Shown here piece after piece: positions 22,200 through 35,400 of a stretch of 64,000 nt of DNA. The notes under the pieces are model-generated. The model did no database searches. It was given only the letters and a program-made list of their open reading frames with translations, and was not told the DNA's origin. Positions within the stretch are counted from its first letter, which is position 1. Every line of letters begins with the position of its first letter. Source of the stretch: Aptenodytes patagonicus (Eukaryota; Chordata; Aves; Sphenisciformes; Spheniscidae); the NCBI RefSeq assembly GCF_965638725.1, contig NC_134962.1:6579501-6643500 (forward strand), in the 5' to 3' direction. A program made the translations under genes and the position numbers.

Positions 22200-22860
22200 T
22201 GCACGGGGAGGGCCATGTCAGATCTTTGGAGGTTCGCCCACGTCAGGTTCCCCTTGCACCTCTTGGGGAATTAACAGGTGAGGAACCAGCTCTCCCCCAC
22301 GGGAGACGCTGCCCACGAGTGGGCTTCCCCCCCCCCCCCCCCCGCCGCCGCCGAGGGGGCAGCTCCCCCCTGTGGGCACAGGGCCGCCCATGCCGAGGTG
22401 CACAACAGGGAAGGGGCCCCTCGGCGCAGAGCCCCTTCTCTGCCCGCCCTTCCCTGGGGGGGAAGCAGCAGGGCACGGGGCAAGCTCGCTGCCGACAGGC
22501 CGCCGAGGCTGCCCGGCCGCCCGCGCCCCGCGGGCTGGGTCCGCCGCCGCCGCGGGAGAAGCGCAGCCGCGGGAGGGGGGAGGAGGGCGGCGGCCGGAAG
22601 GTGGGACCTTTCCCACTGCGGGGCCGTGAGGTGGATTGGGGTGGGGGGGAACCCCTGCCCGAGGAGCAGGGGGAGTTTGAGGGGGTGAGGGCCGGCCGAG
22701 AGGTTTTGGGAGTGGGGCTGCGGGCAGGGGTGAGGTGAGGTGAGGTGGCGGGGGGCGCAGGGGGTGGCAGGCGTGCTGTGGTGGTCAGTGTGCAGGAGGT
22801 CTGCGGGCGAGCAGGCCAGCAAGGTGGTTCAAGGGCTGGAGCACCAGACAGGGCCAGGGG
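22200..22860 (+). promoter_or_regulatory. CTCFL: CpG island, likely CTCFL promoter
   Basis: A sharply bounded GC- and CpG-rich block in AT-rich surroundings, ending about 215 nt before the CTCFL start codon. It contains a 17-base C homopolymer (22327-22343) followed by GCC repeats, several G-rich runs that could form quadruplexes, and an AGGGGGCAGC stretch (22354-22363) resembling part of a CTCF site. GTGAGG-type candidate donors (for example 22729-22746) could end a non-coding first exon, but the start site and exon 1 limits are unresolved. Long frames here on both strands reflect the scarcity of stop codons in GC-rich DNA. Confidence 0.7.
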
Positions 22861-22913
22861 GTTGTCCTGAAAGCTGTGATTTGCCCTCGTTTTTAACCTT
22901 GCCTTTTGAACAG

Positions 22914-23076
22914 GTTCACTCAGCAGCATACCTGGCCTTACGGCTGCTGGAGCCTTTCACCAAAATCGGTGGGTGGGGAAAAAAACAAGGACAGAAGAGG
23001 AGAAGAGCGTGACGGGGACAGGAAAATCCGAGTGAAGGAGAAGAGCAGTGCCAGTGACCACAGTGCAGGACTCAAC
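22914..23076 (+). other. CTCFL: CTCFL 5' UTR part of the first coding exon
   Basis: A pyrimidine-rich tract and AG at 22912-22913 form a plausible acceptor for an upstream non-coding exon in the CpG island. From there to the ATG the frame stays open, but no ATG occurs in it. In-frame TAA at 22894-22896 blocks unspliced extension. If an upstream exon supplied an in-frame ATG, this segment could be coding and would lengthen the N-terminus. Confidence 0.45.
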
Positions 23077-23478
23077 ATGCAGACGGGGGCAAGCGTCCCC
23101 CCAGAGTGGTCCCTGTCTCCTGAAGAGGGTGAAAAACACTTGCTGACACTACAGACAGTGTGCCTGAAGGCAGAGGCAGAGGAAGAGGACTTGGAGGGAG
23201 TCTGCCAGATAACTGCCCACCCGCAGAAGAGCGTGGTGATAGCGGCGCTGGCCGGGGCAGTTGTGCTGCAGCCTGTGGTGCAGCAGGGGCAGGGTGTGCT
23301 GCACAACGTGCCAGCAGGCATGGCTGTAAGTGTGAGGGAAGGTATCTGTGTTTTTTATGACTTAGGGCTGACGCAGATTAACGTTTTGCAAGAAAAAGGG
23401 CAAGCAGCGAATTCAGAAAGCAAGCCAACAGAGAAACCACCAGGCATGCTACTGATTGAGGTACAAGTTCTGGATGAG
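23077..23478 (+). CDS. CTCFL: CTCFL coding exon 1 (residues 1-134)
   Basis: The chosen ATG (23077-23079) has A at -3. The segment [13 protein letters not shown] corresponds to human EESEKYILTLQTV and fixes the family. The rest is an acidic to Gln/Val-rich region. The exon ends on a whole codon with donor GT at 23479-23480. A better-looking in-frame donor, GTAAGT at 23326-23331, would shorten the exon to 83 codons without changing frame. The residues beyond it still resemble human CTCFL, so I kept the longer form. Confidence 0.82.
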
Positions 23479-26400
23479 GTGAAGATGGCAATATGTTAGC
23501 TGTTAGCTTTTACTATCACACTGATTTGGTTCTGACTTTAATATTATTTTTTCTAGGCATTCAAATGTGTTGGACTTAAGTATCTAATCCTTTGTACAGC
23601 TTTTTATAATTCCATCCCATGTTTAAAAAGGCAAACTAAAAATTTAGCCTTTCTGGATGAATAATCTGTTGAAGTTCAGACAAGTTTTTAATTCAGTTCG
23701 CCAGTTTGGTGCCATTTGGTTTGACAGCCCAGATCTCTCAAGTAGCATTAGACAATTTCCCTTCTTCCCCTGCATTAGTACAATAGAGCAGTCGTTGTTA
23801 AAGCTGGATGTGTAATATGGTCTCATTTGAAACGCATTTTATTAAAAGGACATGCAAACATTGGTATTTATCCTGTGCTAGCTATTGGTTTTATAATAAA
23901 ATATTTATTTTCTCTTAAAACTCATGTGCCACCCTATATAATTTCTGAGGTATGGTCATATTTAAGTTTATCTAATGCAAAAAGTATCACAACCTTGTTA
24001 ATTGCCGTATGACAAGGAAAAATATCTAAGCATTACAATTAGGCTGCAAAAGTCCTATATTAGTTTGGTAAAAAATTGAGAGCATACTTTCTTGTCATTT
24101 TCTTTTAAAAGGTAAATGTACTGCGATTAAATTTAAAATGTTTTAAAAAAATGAGGATATAAGGTTCTATGTTCTCAGTGCTGTAATCTTAAAATGGTGC
24201 TCTGAAATTTTAAGCAATATTTTGAAGAGCTAGGGCTCAATTTTGGTAATTGTTCACCTCCCAGTTAGGCTGCTGTATGTTAAATGCAAATTTTTTGTTG
24301 CAGTTTTGTCCATCACATTTAAGGCTGAAAATCAAAATGAATTAGTAGCTTGCATCTTGTTGATAGCTCAGGTGTTTTGCTACTAGCGACTACCTTTGAT
24401 TAGGGAAGTTGTAAAACATTTTCTTTTTTAAATAGGTTGACAGAGATAATGATGTCATTGCATTTGAAAATAAGGACCAGCAACTGACCTCGTCTGAAGA
24501 GGGGGGAGGAAAGGAACTTTTTTTCACTCTTGGGGAAACAAAGAGCCAGAGCTTCAAAGCCAGAGATGATTTGTCAGACTCATACGATGAAGGTAAAGAG
24601 CAGGAATATGCAACTCCATCAGAACAAACAGTTGTAAGAAATCCCAAGAATCTAAAATTTCAGATTTGTGCTCCGCATCGGGAAAAAGGTAAAAAGTTAA
24701 TAATCTTTGTAGTTCATTTTTAGATAACATACGTTAAGTTAGATTTTGAAGTGAGATTGAAATTTTCTATTGAATATTCACAGTGTTGTTAAGTTTAGAT
24801 TAGGTTAAATCTAACATTCTGTGGAAATTTGGAAGAGGAATAATACCTTTCAGCCTTACGTGATAAAAGATACTTGTTCAGGCTGATGTCCTCTGTGTTG
24901 TGTTCAGGAGAGACATTTTGGATGGCATTTAGAAATTAATGGTCTTTTGAACAGTATGTGGTATTTGAAACCTCCAGGGAGATTTCAAAGTTAATAATGT
25001 ATATAAATGTCTCTGAATAAACCTAACAATTTACTTAGTCTTTCTTAGTTCCGTCATTCAGCTTCAAAATGTGCTTGTTCGGGGGTTTATGGATGAGCTT
25101 AGAGTGGTTCCAAGTTGCTGGCTGAGGGTGGTGGGCAAGTATCAATGCCTGTCAGCAAGGTATCTCCCAGAACCTAGAGTAAAAGTAACAGAAAATGGCT
25201 GATTTAAGATTTTAGGAACATAAAAGTATGTTGCAGAAGTTAAGGACTGACTTAGAAGGCAACTGTTTCCCTAGAAACTGTATGTCTGTACTGTAAAAGT
25301 TGGATGACATCAGTAATGTTGAAGAATCTGTAAATGTATGTGTCGTAGTATCTGGATATTAAGGTATCTTGGCTGAGGTTGTTTAAAGTATGGATATTGT
25401 ACCAATTGTTAATGTCCCTTGGTTTAGTTACTGCGTTTATAGGAAGCACATTTGAGCAGCTTTAAGAAAGCTAACAATGTTCTTTTGTGTGGGCATGAAT
25501 CCACAATGAATAAATAACAATAAAGTGTTTTTGTTTGCTGTTATTGAAGTGAAGTGTTAGCTGCACAACTCTGTGTGGTATAAAGCATTGTATAAGATAC
25601 ATTTTGGTCTCAGCATGAAAATCATTACAGAGAGTGCACTTGGGAGCTGAGACAACTGTTCTGGAAAGGCTCTTCAAATATGACGTATTTGCCATTTCAC
25701 AGTTTCAAATCTTCTTCAAAACTGAAAGTGTTGCACATTTACTCTTAACTTGTTAAGCTCAAAAGAAATTCATTACTGCTGTGCCATGAACTTGGAAATG
25801 TTATGTAATCCAGAAAGCATAACTTTGTTCTGTGACTTCTTCAAGGAATTGATCTTTTTTTCCTCAAATTCAACTAATAATTTTAAAGAGGCTTTTACAT
25901 CATGATATTTTTTACATACACTTTATGGATTCAGGACTACCAGAAAGCTGAGAATAGCTTAACCTGCCATTTCCAGATCTTTGAACAAGCTTACTTAGTA
26001 CTAATTATACAGCTGTCATCAAGAAGTGTGTTGCAGAGTTTGTATGTGCCTTGATGAACCATGTCTTAATGATGCTCTCAAGAGAGGAAGTTTCATTCTC
26101 TCTTGGAGGTGAGAGCTAGGCTAGGAGTTAGGTTTCCTGGGATTAGGTTCTAAACTGTGTCACTAACACATGGCACTATTTTTGGGGCAAATCACTTAAG
26201 TCTTAAATAATACAGTAATTTCTGTCTGACAGCTTGATTTTTTTTAACGTATTTTGAAGTCCTTTTATGTAGAAGTATGAAGTAGTTTTACACAACATAG
26301 AGGAACTATATTGAAATTGGTACTATTTTTTGAAAAAGTCAAGTCGTCATTTTGTGGCTCATACGATCTAAATATGTCTTTGCTCCCACAGGAGAGAAAG

Positions 26401-29400
26401 TTTTCAACTGTGGTTTGTGCACGTTCACCTCGCTCAGATTATCAAGTCTTAATCGTCATGTGAAAACCCATTCTGATGAGAAACGTCATGTGTGTCACCT
26501 CTGCCTTAAGGCTTTTCGTACAGCTACTCTCCTGCATAACCATGTGAATGTACATACAGGTATCTAACGTGTGAAAATACTTCATTTTACATATTGTCTG
26601 CAAAATTTAATTAACAGGCAAATGACTTTGTCTTAGAGCTGTATTCTGTGATCATTTTGTGCTCAGAAATTTCTCCGATTTCATTTGGAGTTCCACGCTG
26701 AAAAGACATGGTCTGTAGTTAGTAACTCTCTGTGTATGTATTCGTTTATTTTGTTAAATACCATTCTAAAAATTTTTGTAAACTGAATATTGACTTCAGT
26801 TGTGTCTGATTCCTACGTGCCTAATAGAATTTTTTGTAATGTTTTCATTTTGCTATATAACCATATGAACCAAATCCATAAATTGTGTTTATAATAAACT
26901 TATGGTGTACATTTATTGTATATAAAAATTCAGAATCTCAGAAAAGGTTCTGTTAAAAAATTGTGCATGTTGATTTAAGGCAGACAAATCATACCATTGT
27001 GTTGTTAAATAAAATTCTAAGAAACGGTGTATTCTTACAGGGACCAGACCCTATAAATGTAGTGACTGTGATATGGCATTTGTGACCAGTGGTGAGCTTT
27101 CACGACACAGGCGCTACAAGCATACTTTAGAAAAACCTTTCAAGTGTTCAGTGTGTAAATATTCTAGTGTAGAAGTAAGTACAGCCTTACTGAATCTTTT
27201 GGGAGGGTTTGTAGGCTTTTACATACTACAATTTTAATGTACTGTAAAGTTACAACATTTTTGCACAGATTTTTAACCTTGAGAAGCTTCTGCTAAATTG
27301 GGACCTACCTGTGCATATATCATACTGTCTGTATCGTCCTCGGTTATTGTCAAATTTCTATATGAGATCAAGTCAATACATTACAGAGGTAGTTGCAGAT
27401 GTTAAGCTACAGTATTAATACTTAGCTTGTGATGCGGATGCGTATACGCATTCTGAATTGAGAGGAATGGCCAAACTTGTGGTTGCTGTAATACTTCAAT
27501 ACTGTGAAAGAGGACTGTAGAGACTATAAAGGTACGGAGATCTGCTGGATCCCAGGAATCAGTGGCCCATGTATAATAGCATCAAAACAAAGACCACCAG
27601 GCTCTGCTAATGGCCTTGGGCCACAATGATGGGTTGAATTTCATTTGTCTGCTATGTTACTGCAGTATTAGTGCAAGATAGCTGATTAGTAAAACTTTGT
27701 GGTGGCATGCATTTCATTTCTGTGCACATCTTTTCATCCCCATCGCCCCTCAAAAAAGGAACGAGTAATCTGAATTCCTTGAATCCTTACTTTGTCCATG
27801 TAATAATATTTATAAATTAGTTGCTTCAAATTAATACTTGTACAATTATTTAGCTTTTTAAAATTAGTTACATTTTAAGGATGTTTTCTTTTTTTATTAT
27901 GCTAAAATTGCTGCTGGACAATGTGTTTGTGTGAATTTGATCCTACAACAGCATAGTTGGTCCTCCTTTACACTTCTATTCCATATACTGTAGGACAAGA
28001 CTGGCTAATGTCTAAAGTGAAGCTCATGCATTGTGTTTATACGCTTGATGATGTTTGGTTTTACAGGATTGAAATTTTGTTAATCTGGAAATAAAAAATG
28101 AGAGACTGCCTAAGGGTTCACTTGGAAGAAATAGGCTTTCAGTCAGGCATCTATGATTGAATCACAGTCACCTATGATTGAGTCACTGTCACAGTTTAGT
28201 GGATATTCAGTATCTAAATTTTTTATGTGCTGTGTCCAGATCTAAAGCTGTAAGCAAGCCTGAACTTTATTCCATGCACCTTATCTTATTAATTAGATTT
28301 TGGATAGCTTGCATCTTTAAAAACCTTGTCAGGTTATGTTAAAGTGTCCTATTCTTTCCCTTGTTTCGATAAGGAAGTATTCAGCACTGATTGCTGTTGC
28401 AGAACTCTCACTAATATTGCTGTAAGCTTTACCTGAATAAGGAGAGCTGAAGGAGCCCTCTAGTAATACCATGCATGTGATTTGACTTTTGTATAGCGAA
28501 GATTGGCAATCATGTTTAATTTTATTTAAGTGAATAGTGTTGTAGATTTGAATGGGTCTAGCAGTGAATTCATTAAGTATGTTTGTAAATGGAGGAACTG
28601 AACATTAGGTAATTCCTAATTTTTGCTTGCATACCTACAATATTTATGTAGAACATATCACAAGAACAGTATAAAAAAGTAGAACGAATTAAACTTCTGC
28701 AATGAAAGTGCTTCATTGGGATTTGAAGATGAATAAAGACTTTGGTTAATGAGTTTGGTCTTTCATTTATTTTCCCGAGTATTTTCAGGGAATTTTATGT
28801 TTGGCGTATCCAAGTAGCCTGAAGGTAGTAGGTATCCCCTTCAGCTGATTTAAAAATTCTAGCTTTTATGTTTTTCTTATAAAATTTCTTCTTCTGTTTA
28901 TGTTGGCACTAAACATGGAAGTAAGATCATCTGGGGAAAGAGTACAGAAATGTTACCTAAAACCACAACAGGCTGATTGTACAGGGAAAAAGGGGCGGGG
29001 AGGAGGGCAGGAGAGCGCTAATTCTGGGATTGATGCAATATTTAAAATTGCAATAGATGTATTTTGTAAAATTGCTTATATTTTAATTATGTCTCTAATG
29101 TAAATGTTACTGCAGAAAATTTCTTATTTTTATACTAGGCAAGCAAAATGAAACGACATATTCGCTCACATACAGGAGAGCGTCCTTATGCCTGTGACCT
29201 TTGCAGTTATGCTAGCAAAGATGCATATAAACTGAAAAGGCACATGATAACTCATTCAGGTAGGACTCTGATGTAATGATCCAGTCTATGTCCTTAGGCC
29301 CTTAACATTCATAGGGTTAGAATGATCTAATTTCAGACTCTAAAATTAGCACTTTTTTCATTTGTGATTTTGAGTAAATACATGCCTGAATAACATGTTC

Positions 29401-32400
29401 TCTTTAAATTTTCTGGATTTGGCTATTGGAAGTCTAGCTGTACAGTGCTAGTAGTTGCGGTCTTGCTGTTCCTCCTAAACTATTTCTTATATTAGAAAAA
29501 TATTTCATTTATGTGGTGGTGTTTTCTGTGGATCAAGTTGTCACTTTTATTTCTCAATTAGTTAATTTTATATGGAGATGTGTCTGACGGGGGAGTTTAA
29601 AATGTCTGTTCAAAACATGGACATCGATGTGGCCCCAGATTGCTAGTAACTAATTTGGTCAGCAAAGATTTGAATTGTTTTAACATTGAAAGCAATGTGT
29701 TCCAATCATGGCTCTGTAACATGCATGCCTTCTGAGAAGGCAGTTAGTATCTATCATATACTTCAGGGTTTAACTTAGCTCAGTTATGATATGTAATATA
29801 TGTTATGATTAGTGTTTTAGTTTGAATCAGAGTGTGAGAATGTGGTTTGAATCAAATCTTCCAAATACCCCCACTTACCGTGCTTTGGTTCATATCTCAA
29901 GGCAGTTTGGTGCAATTAAACTCAGTTCTTTTTTAATGAGCATCAACCAGAAGAGTCCAACAGTGCTATCCAGTACTGGTAGGGACTTAGTCCACAGAAC
30001 CAGACTGGAGCTGGTTCAAAATCTGTGTGCACGTTGGGTCCTCAGCACTAGCTGTTTCTCTCTGCTCTTATTGCACTGCACTAATTGCCAGTGTTGATGT
30101 AATTTTTGATGATACTTGCACCTGATGTGACTTTTTGGGGCAGAATGGCAAAAAAAGAATTTACTTTCTCTTCCGCCATTACCAATGGCTGGTGTTGAAT
30201 CATTTTTATCATGATGTTGTTACAGCTGTTCACTTTCTCCCTTTGCACATTTGATAATTCTGCATTTTTGTATGTGAAATATTCAAGACAAAATAAAATT
30301 TAATTAAAATAATTCCTGATTAATAGTTCAGAATTATATTAATGGCTTTACGCTTCATCAGTTTGACTCGCAGCTTCTGGAAACCAAAATTTTGCATTGT
30401 AATCGGCTGTGTAAACTTTTTTAGGTGCATTGTCAACTAATAGTAACATTTTGGTTGGTCTGGAGACTGTTGTTGCTAGAACTTGGATGTTGAGATCTGT
30501 GGGAATTTTGCATTTGTATCAAATGAGTAGAGAGAGTTTCTAAGTGTATGTTATTTTAATATGTTTTTTATAGGTGAAAAACCCTATGAGTGTTATGTTT
30601 GCCAGGCCAAATTCACTCAAAGTGGTACCATGAAAATCCATATGTTACAGAAGCATGGAGAAATTGTGCCAAAGTACCAGTGTCCACATTGTAGTACCTT
30701 TATTGCACGAAGAAGTGACTTGGGTGAGTTTAAAGGGCAAAACTGAAAATGAAATGTAGAGATAATTAGAGGTGAAGTCTCTAATTTTCATTGCTTACAA
30801 TGATACCAAATATGTTATATATGGCTTTATATCATTACAGAATATTTCTATGGAAAGTATATTCATTGTTTTACAGGTAAGTTCCTCCTGCAAGGAGATG
30901 TGGTGACATCTTGTGGTTGATGTTTTAATTTGTTTAAAATGCAAAGTAGCAAACATTTAGCTTTTTTTTTCTGCTCGATACCTGTGGCATTGTGACCTTC
31001 TGTTTTTCAGTAAGAAGGTACCTCACAAAAACCTAAGTCCAGGTTCTATTTAAAAGTTTTTTATCAAAGCCACAGAAAATAGTCAGATCTATATAAAGCC
31101 ATTTCAGTTCTCACATTCTGTTTCTTTCTCAGCTCTAGTTAAAATGTCTATATGCGTCTAGCTATATGAGAAACTAAAATAGATTGAATGTTCTAATATA
31201 CATGTTTTTTTGCATATACCAAATCAGCTTTTATCTCTTAATCTAAAATTGTACTGCGTGTTTAGTTGCTGAGCGCATTGTCCTTGTAATGTAAAGAAAT
31301 ACATGTAATTGCATTTGCCAGTAAAGTGCAAGTTAACTTTTAAGTTTGACTTCATCAGTCCAGCAGATAATGGTTTTACTATGCTTCAAGGATTCAAAAC
31401 TCTTAGAATTCTAAATTCTATTACATCAATATCAAAGATTATTTTCTGGGTATATAATACTCATGAAACATTGAAGGTGATACAATAAACTCAAATGTCT
31501 CTTAGCTTCTTGGGGTCTTTTCCCAGAATGCAAAGAACAAACCACTGCGTAAGTTCATCTTCATTCTATATGCAGATAACGGAATTTTTCATTATACATT
31601 TCATGTGTAAATTCATCTTCTTTTCTAGGAAGAAAATGTTTTTATACAGATGAGAGTTTATTAATAAATCAGTATATTAGAAATACAGCATATTTACTGT
31701 ATTTGAAGCAATATAGCTGACCAATACCAACAAAACCTATATAAAATTTTAGGTTTCCAGAAATACTTAGACATGCAAAGATGCCTTTAGCATCTATTTA
31801 TATTTTCAAATAAAGATCCCATTGAAGTCTATTAAGTATTTGAAAGTAGAAGCGTAGAACAATTTCTTTGTTCATGTATTTTTGCACTTTTCATTTTAAT
31901 ATTGTAAATACTACTTTGGGTAGCATTTTCAAATGAATTTTTGTGTATAGATAAAAGCAGGCAGTTACTGGAATTTTTGAAAGGATTTGATTTATTAAAT
32001 GATTTCCATTGAAATCAGTAAGATATAGGCTTGTAACTGCTTAATTTCTCTGGAAAGTTACAACATCTTGCTGCAACTTTAGTTATCTTAATCTAATTTG
32101 AAAAATTGCCTGTTTGTCAATTTTACCCCTACTGCAGAGAACACAAAGTTCTTTTTTGTGTTTTCCTCTACAACGTATGCATTACTCAGGGCTATGCACA
32201 GTCAAACTCTTGTTCAAAATGGTGTAAATAAAAAATTTACCATTAAAATTAATTGCTTTTAATAACTGTTCAGGTGTCCACTTGCGAAATCTGCATTCCT
32301 ACATGGCAGTGGCAATTAAATGCAGTTACTGTGAAGCTGTTTTTCATGAGCGCTATGCTCTTATTCAGCACAAGAAGACTCATAGAAATGAAAAAAGATT

Positions 32401-35400
32401 CAAATGTGATCAGTGCAGCTACGCATGTAAGCAGGTATTTAAATTCACTGAAAAATTATTGCTTATTCAATTGATCGTTTGGCAAGATAGGGTTGGCTTT
32501 GGGGTTATATTTACCTTAAGAAGATAAAAACTTTTGTTACTGCCATCTAACTAAAATAGTGTAGTTATATTTATTTGCCAGATAAATGGTTCACAAATAA
32601 ACAGTAAAATTGAAATGCTGGAAAGTCTGAGGCTATCTTCTTGATAAATCTTTTCTACATGAACTGCTTAGAAGTATAAAGTAAGAGCAATCGCTTTCAG
32701 TGACACTGTGATGAGAACAAAATATAATATTTGCGCATTAAATGTGATTTTCAGCAGCGTCACAGAATAAATTCAGTCTGAACTGAAAATTTTATTTTAA
32801 AGAATACATTTAGGATAGCATTGCTTTGGCCTTGATATGTTAGAATGTACCATTGCTCCATTCTGATTATTTTCTCTGCTAACCTTAATAAGGTTAGGAG
32901 GAAAAGCTCTGACCTTTTCCAAGTCAGTGGGCAGTATCCCAATGTGTTCCTCAGCATCTGCTTACAGTGGAGGATAATTAAGAAGCCTGTGCAACATCCT
33001 TGCACTTTTCTGTGTGCCTGTGTGTTTTTTTGAGCGTGTGTCACAGAGCTGGATAGTTATGTTACAGATATTTTCTTTGTTTCAGGAGCGACGCTTAATT
33101 GTACATAAACGAACCCATACTGGTGAGAAGCCCTTCACTTGCTTGTGCTGCAGTAAAAGCTTTCGACGGAAGCAGCTTCTCACTCTTCATTTTAGGAAGC
33201 ACCATGATTCTAATATTAAGCCTACAGTTTATGAATGCCCTAAATGTGGTAAGGGCTATTCACTCTGGGTAAGATACTTCCTTTTAAGGAATCTCAGTGG
33301 AGTTATCTTTAGCTAAGTATTGCAGATCACATTGTCACAAAGGACTGAGAGTAAAAAGCAGTGTACTGGCTGGAATGTTAACTCCTTAATGCTAAGCCAG
33401 CACAACTTGTTTGTTTTCTTTCCCAAACATTACATGGTGGGATTAATAAAGAACTTTATAGCATTCCTCTTTAGGCAGAAAGTATCTGCCACATCATATT
33501 TTCAGGGTTGGTACCAGTTTGTACAATCCAGTATTGAAGTTACTAATGTTTAATACAGTAGTCTTAGAACAAATAAAAAGGCAGTGTGGAGGTATGAATT
33601 CTAAGACAAATTAAAGAATTTGGAAGGATAATTGAGGTGAAAGAGTGCTGGGACCACTTCAGCAAGGAAAGTAAGAAATTATTATTCACATCTTCAAAAC
33701 CATACGCAGTGAGAACATATCTCTGGTGCACACTTCTAAAGTAAATGTAACCTTTTTTCCATATACAGATTTTGCATGTAAAACTTTATTGCTTATCCAG
33801 GAACCAGAAAATGATAAATTTGATTTTATACCCACCAAATGGCAATGTTCCTTTAAAGCAGAATTTTAATATGTATTCTGGAAAATCTTCAGGAGTTTTA
33901 TGGAGGTTGTTAACTAAGTCAGCCTTTCACTTAGTGTTCCAAAATTGTCTGTCAGAACCATATTTGGTTTTTGTGTGTGTGTGTTAAAGTGCTTGCATAC
34001 ATTAATATTTGATTCATATATTTATGCTTCATTATGCTAACAGAATAATATGCATAAGCATGCTGAAAATTGTGGATTGGTGAGGGCAAAAACTGCTACA
34101 CCCAGAAAAAGAAGCAAGGGCAAAAATAAAACCCATGAGAACCCAAAGCGTGTTAAGCAAGAAGGTAATCAGCGAATAAGTTAGAATTTAATCATGTAAA
34201 TTAGAATCAAGAATAGAAGGCTAAGGCAGTGAATCTCCCCTGCTGTTTAATTACTGTTTCACAATGAAGCTAATTTAAGTGCTAATAATGGAAGAATACT
34301 TCAGAATAGTCTTTATTGTGTGTCAGAAATTCTTGTCATCTGAGTTGGCTCATTGCTCAGGTACCCATTCTGGGACTTCTGTTCCCCTGTTCCTGCAAAT
34401 GCCTTCCTAAACTCCCTGCTTAGCAATGCTTACAAATGCGTTTTTCTTTTCCCTTTAACAAATTCCCTTTGCCTTTATAAAGGAGGATGAAACACATCAT
34501 TACTGAGTTCAGCCGTAGTGAGTTTTCTTAAGAGCTCATGATTTATAATACAGTGCTTTAATACAGACCAGACTGAAAACTTTTCAATTTCAGAACTCAG
34601 ATTGCATGTTAATCACAAAAGATCTAGCACATCTTAATAAAGAAATTGTTCATCTTCTTTCTCTCATACTCAGACCAGATAGTGATCAAATAATAATAAA
34701 AATGCTGCTGATGTAAATAGCTAGAGTCATTCTTCTGTCGTACTGTAGAGGTGATCAGGCCAGTTTATAGAGCTCTTGGTTCAGCATGTCTGTGCGATCA
34801 GAAACTCACTTGTAATTACTTAGGGTTACTCATTGTGGATAGCTCTTGAGCGCTGAGCATTTATTCTGTAAACTTCAGTATAAGTTGACCAAAGATGGTC
34901 CGTAGTTAAATCTCTTTCCTTCTCTTTCTTCTGCTTCCTCATCTTTTCTCATTAGGTTAAGATTCCCAGAAAGTGAGTAAGTTCAGGTTTTGGCAGACCA
35001 AAATGGTAGACTAGTTGGTCAGTTGATGTCTTGTCAGCAAGAACTCCACAGCAATAAGTGCAGTGCCTTTTCTATCTGGGGCATGCTAGTACGTTCCTGA
35101 TACAATCATTTATGTTTTATCTTCTTCGCAACTCTAAAAACATATGAAGTAATTTTTTTTATTCTCTCAAATAAACCTTAGCCTGTTACGGCATATGTAG
35201 TAATATTGTAGCAGTTTCACCTTACAGTCTAAATTTGACCCAGGAGAGGTGTCTGCTCATAATTTCATTTATGTGCATTTCTGTTGAATTAGACAAAGCG
35301 CAATACACAATACTCAGTTAGGTCAGGCCATGGGCAGGAACCCTGTATCCTTATGCATCCTGCCTTCCCCTTGTCTGTTTGATCTAATGCTGAATCTCTG

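Noticed and set aside
22218-22929. Long overlapping open frames on both strands in the CpG island (up to 228 codons)
   Set aside because: Pro/Ala/Arg/Gly-rich translations from GC-rich DNA that lacks stop codons; no domain, no conserved start.
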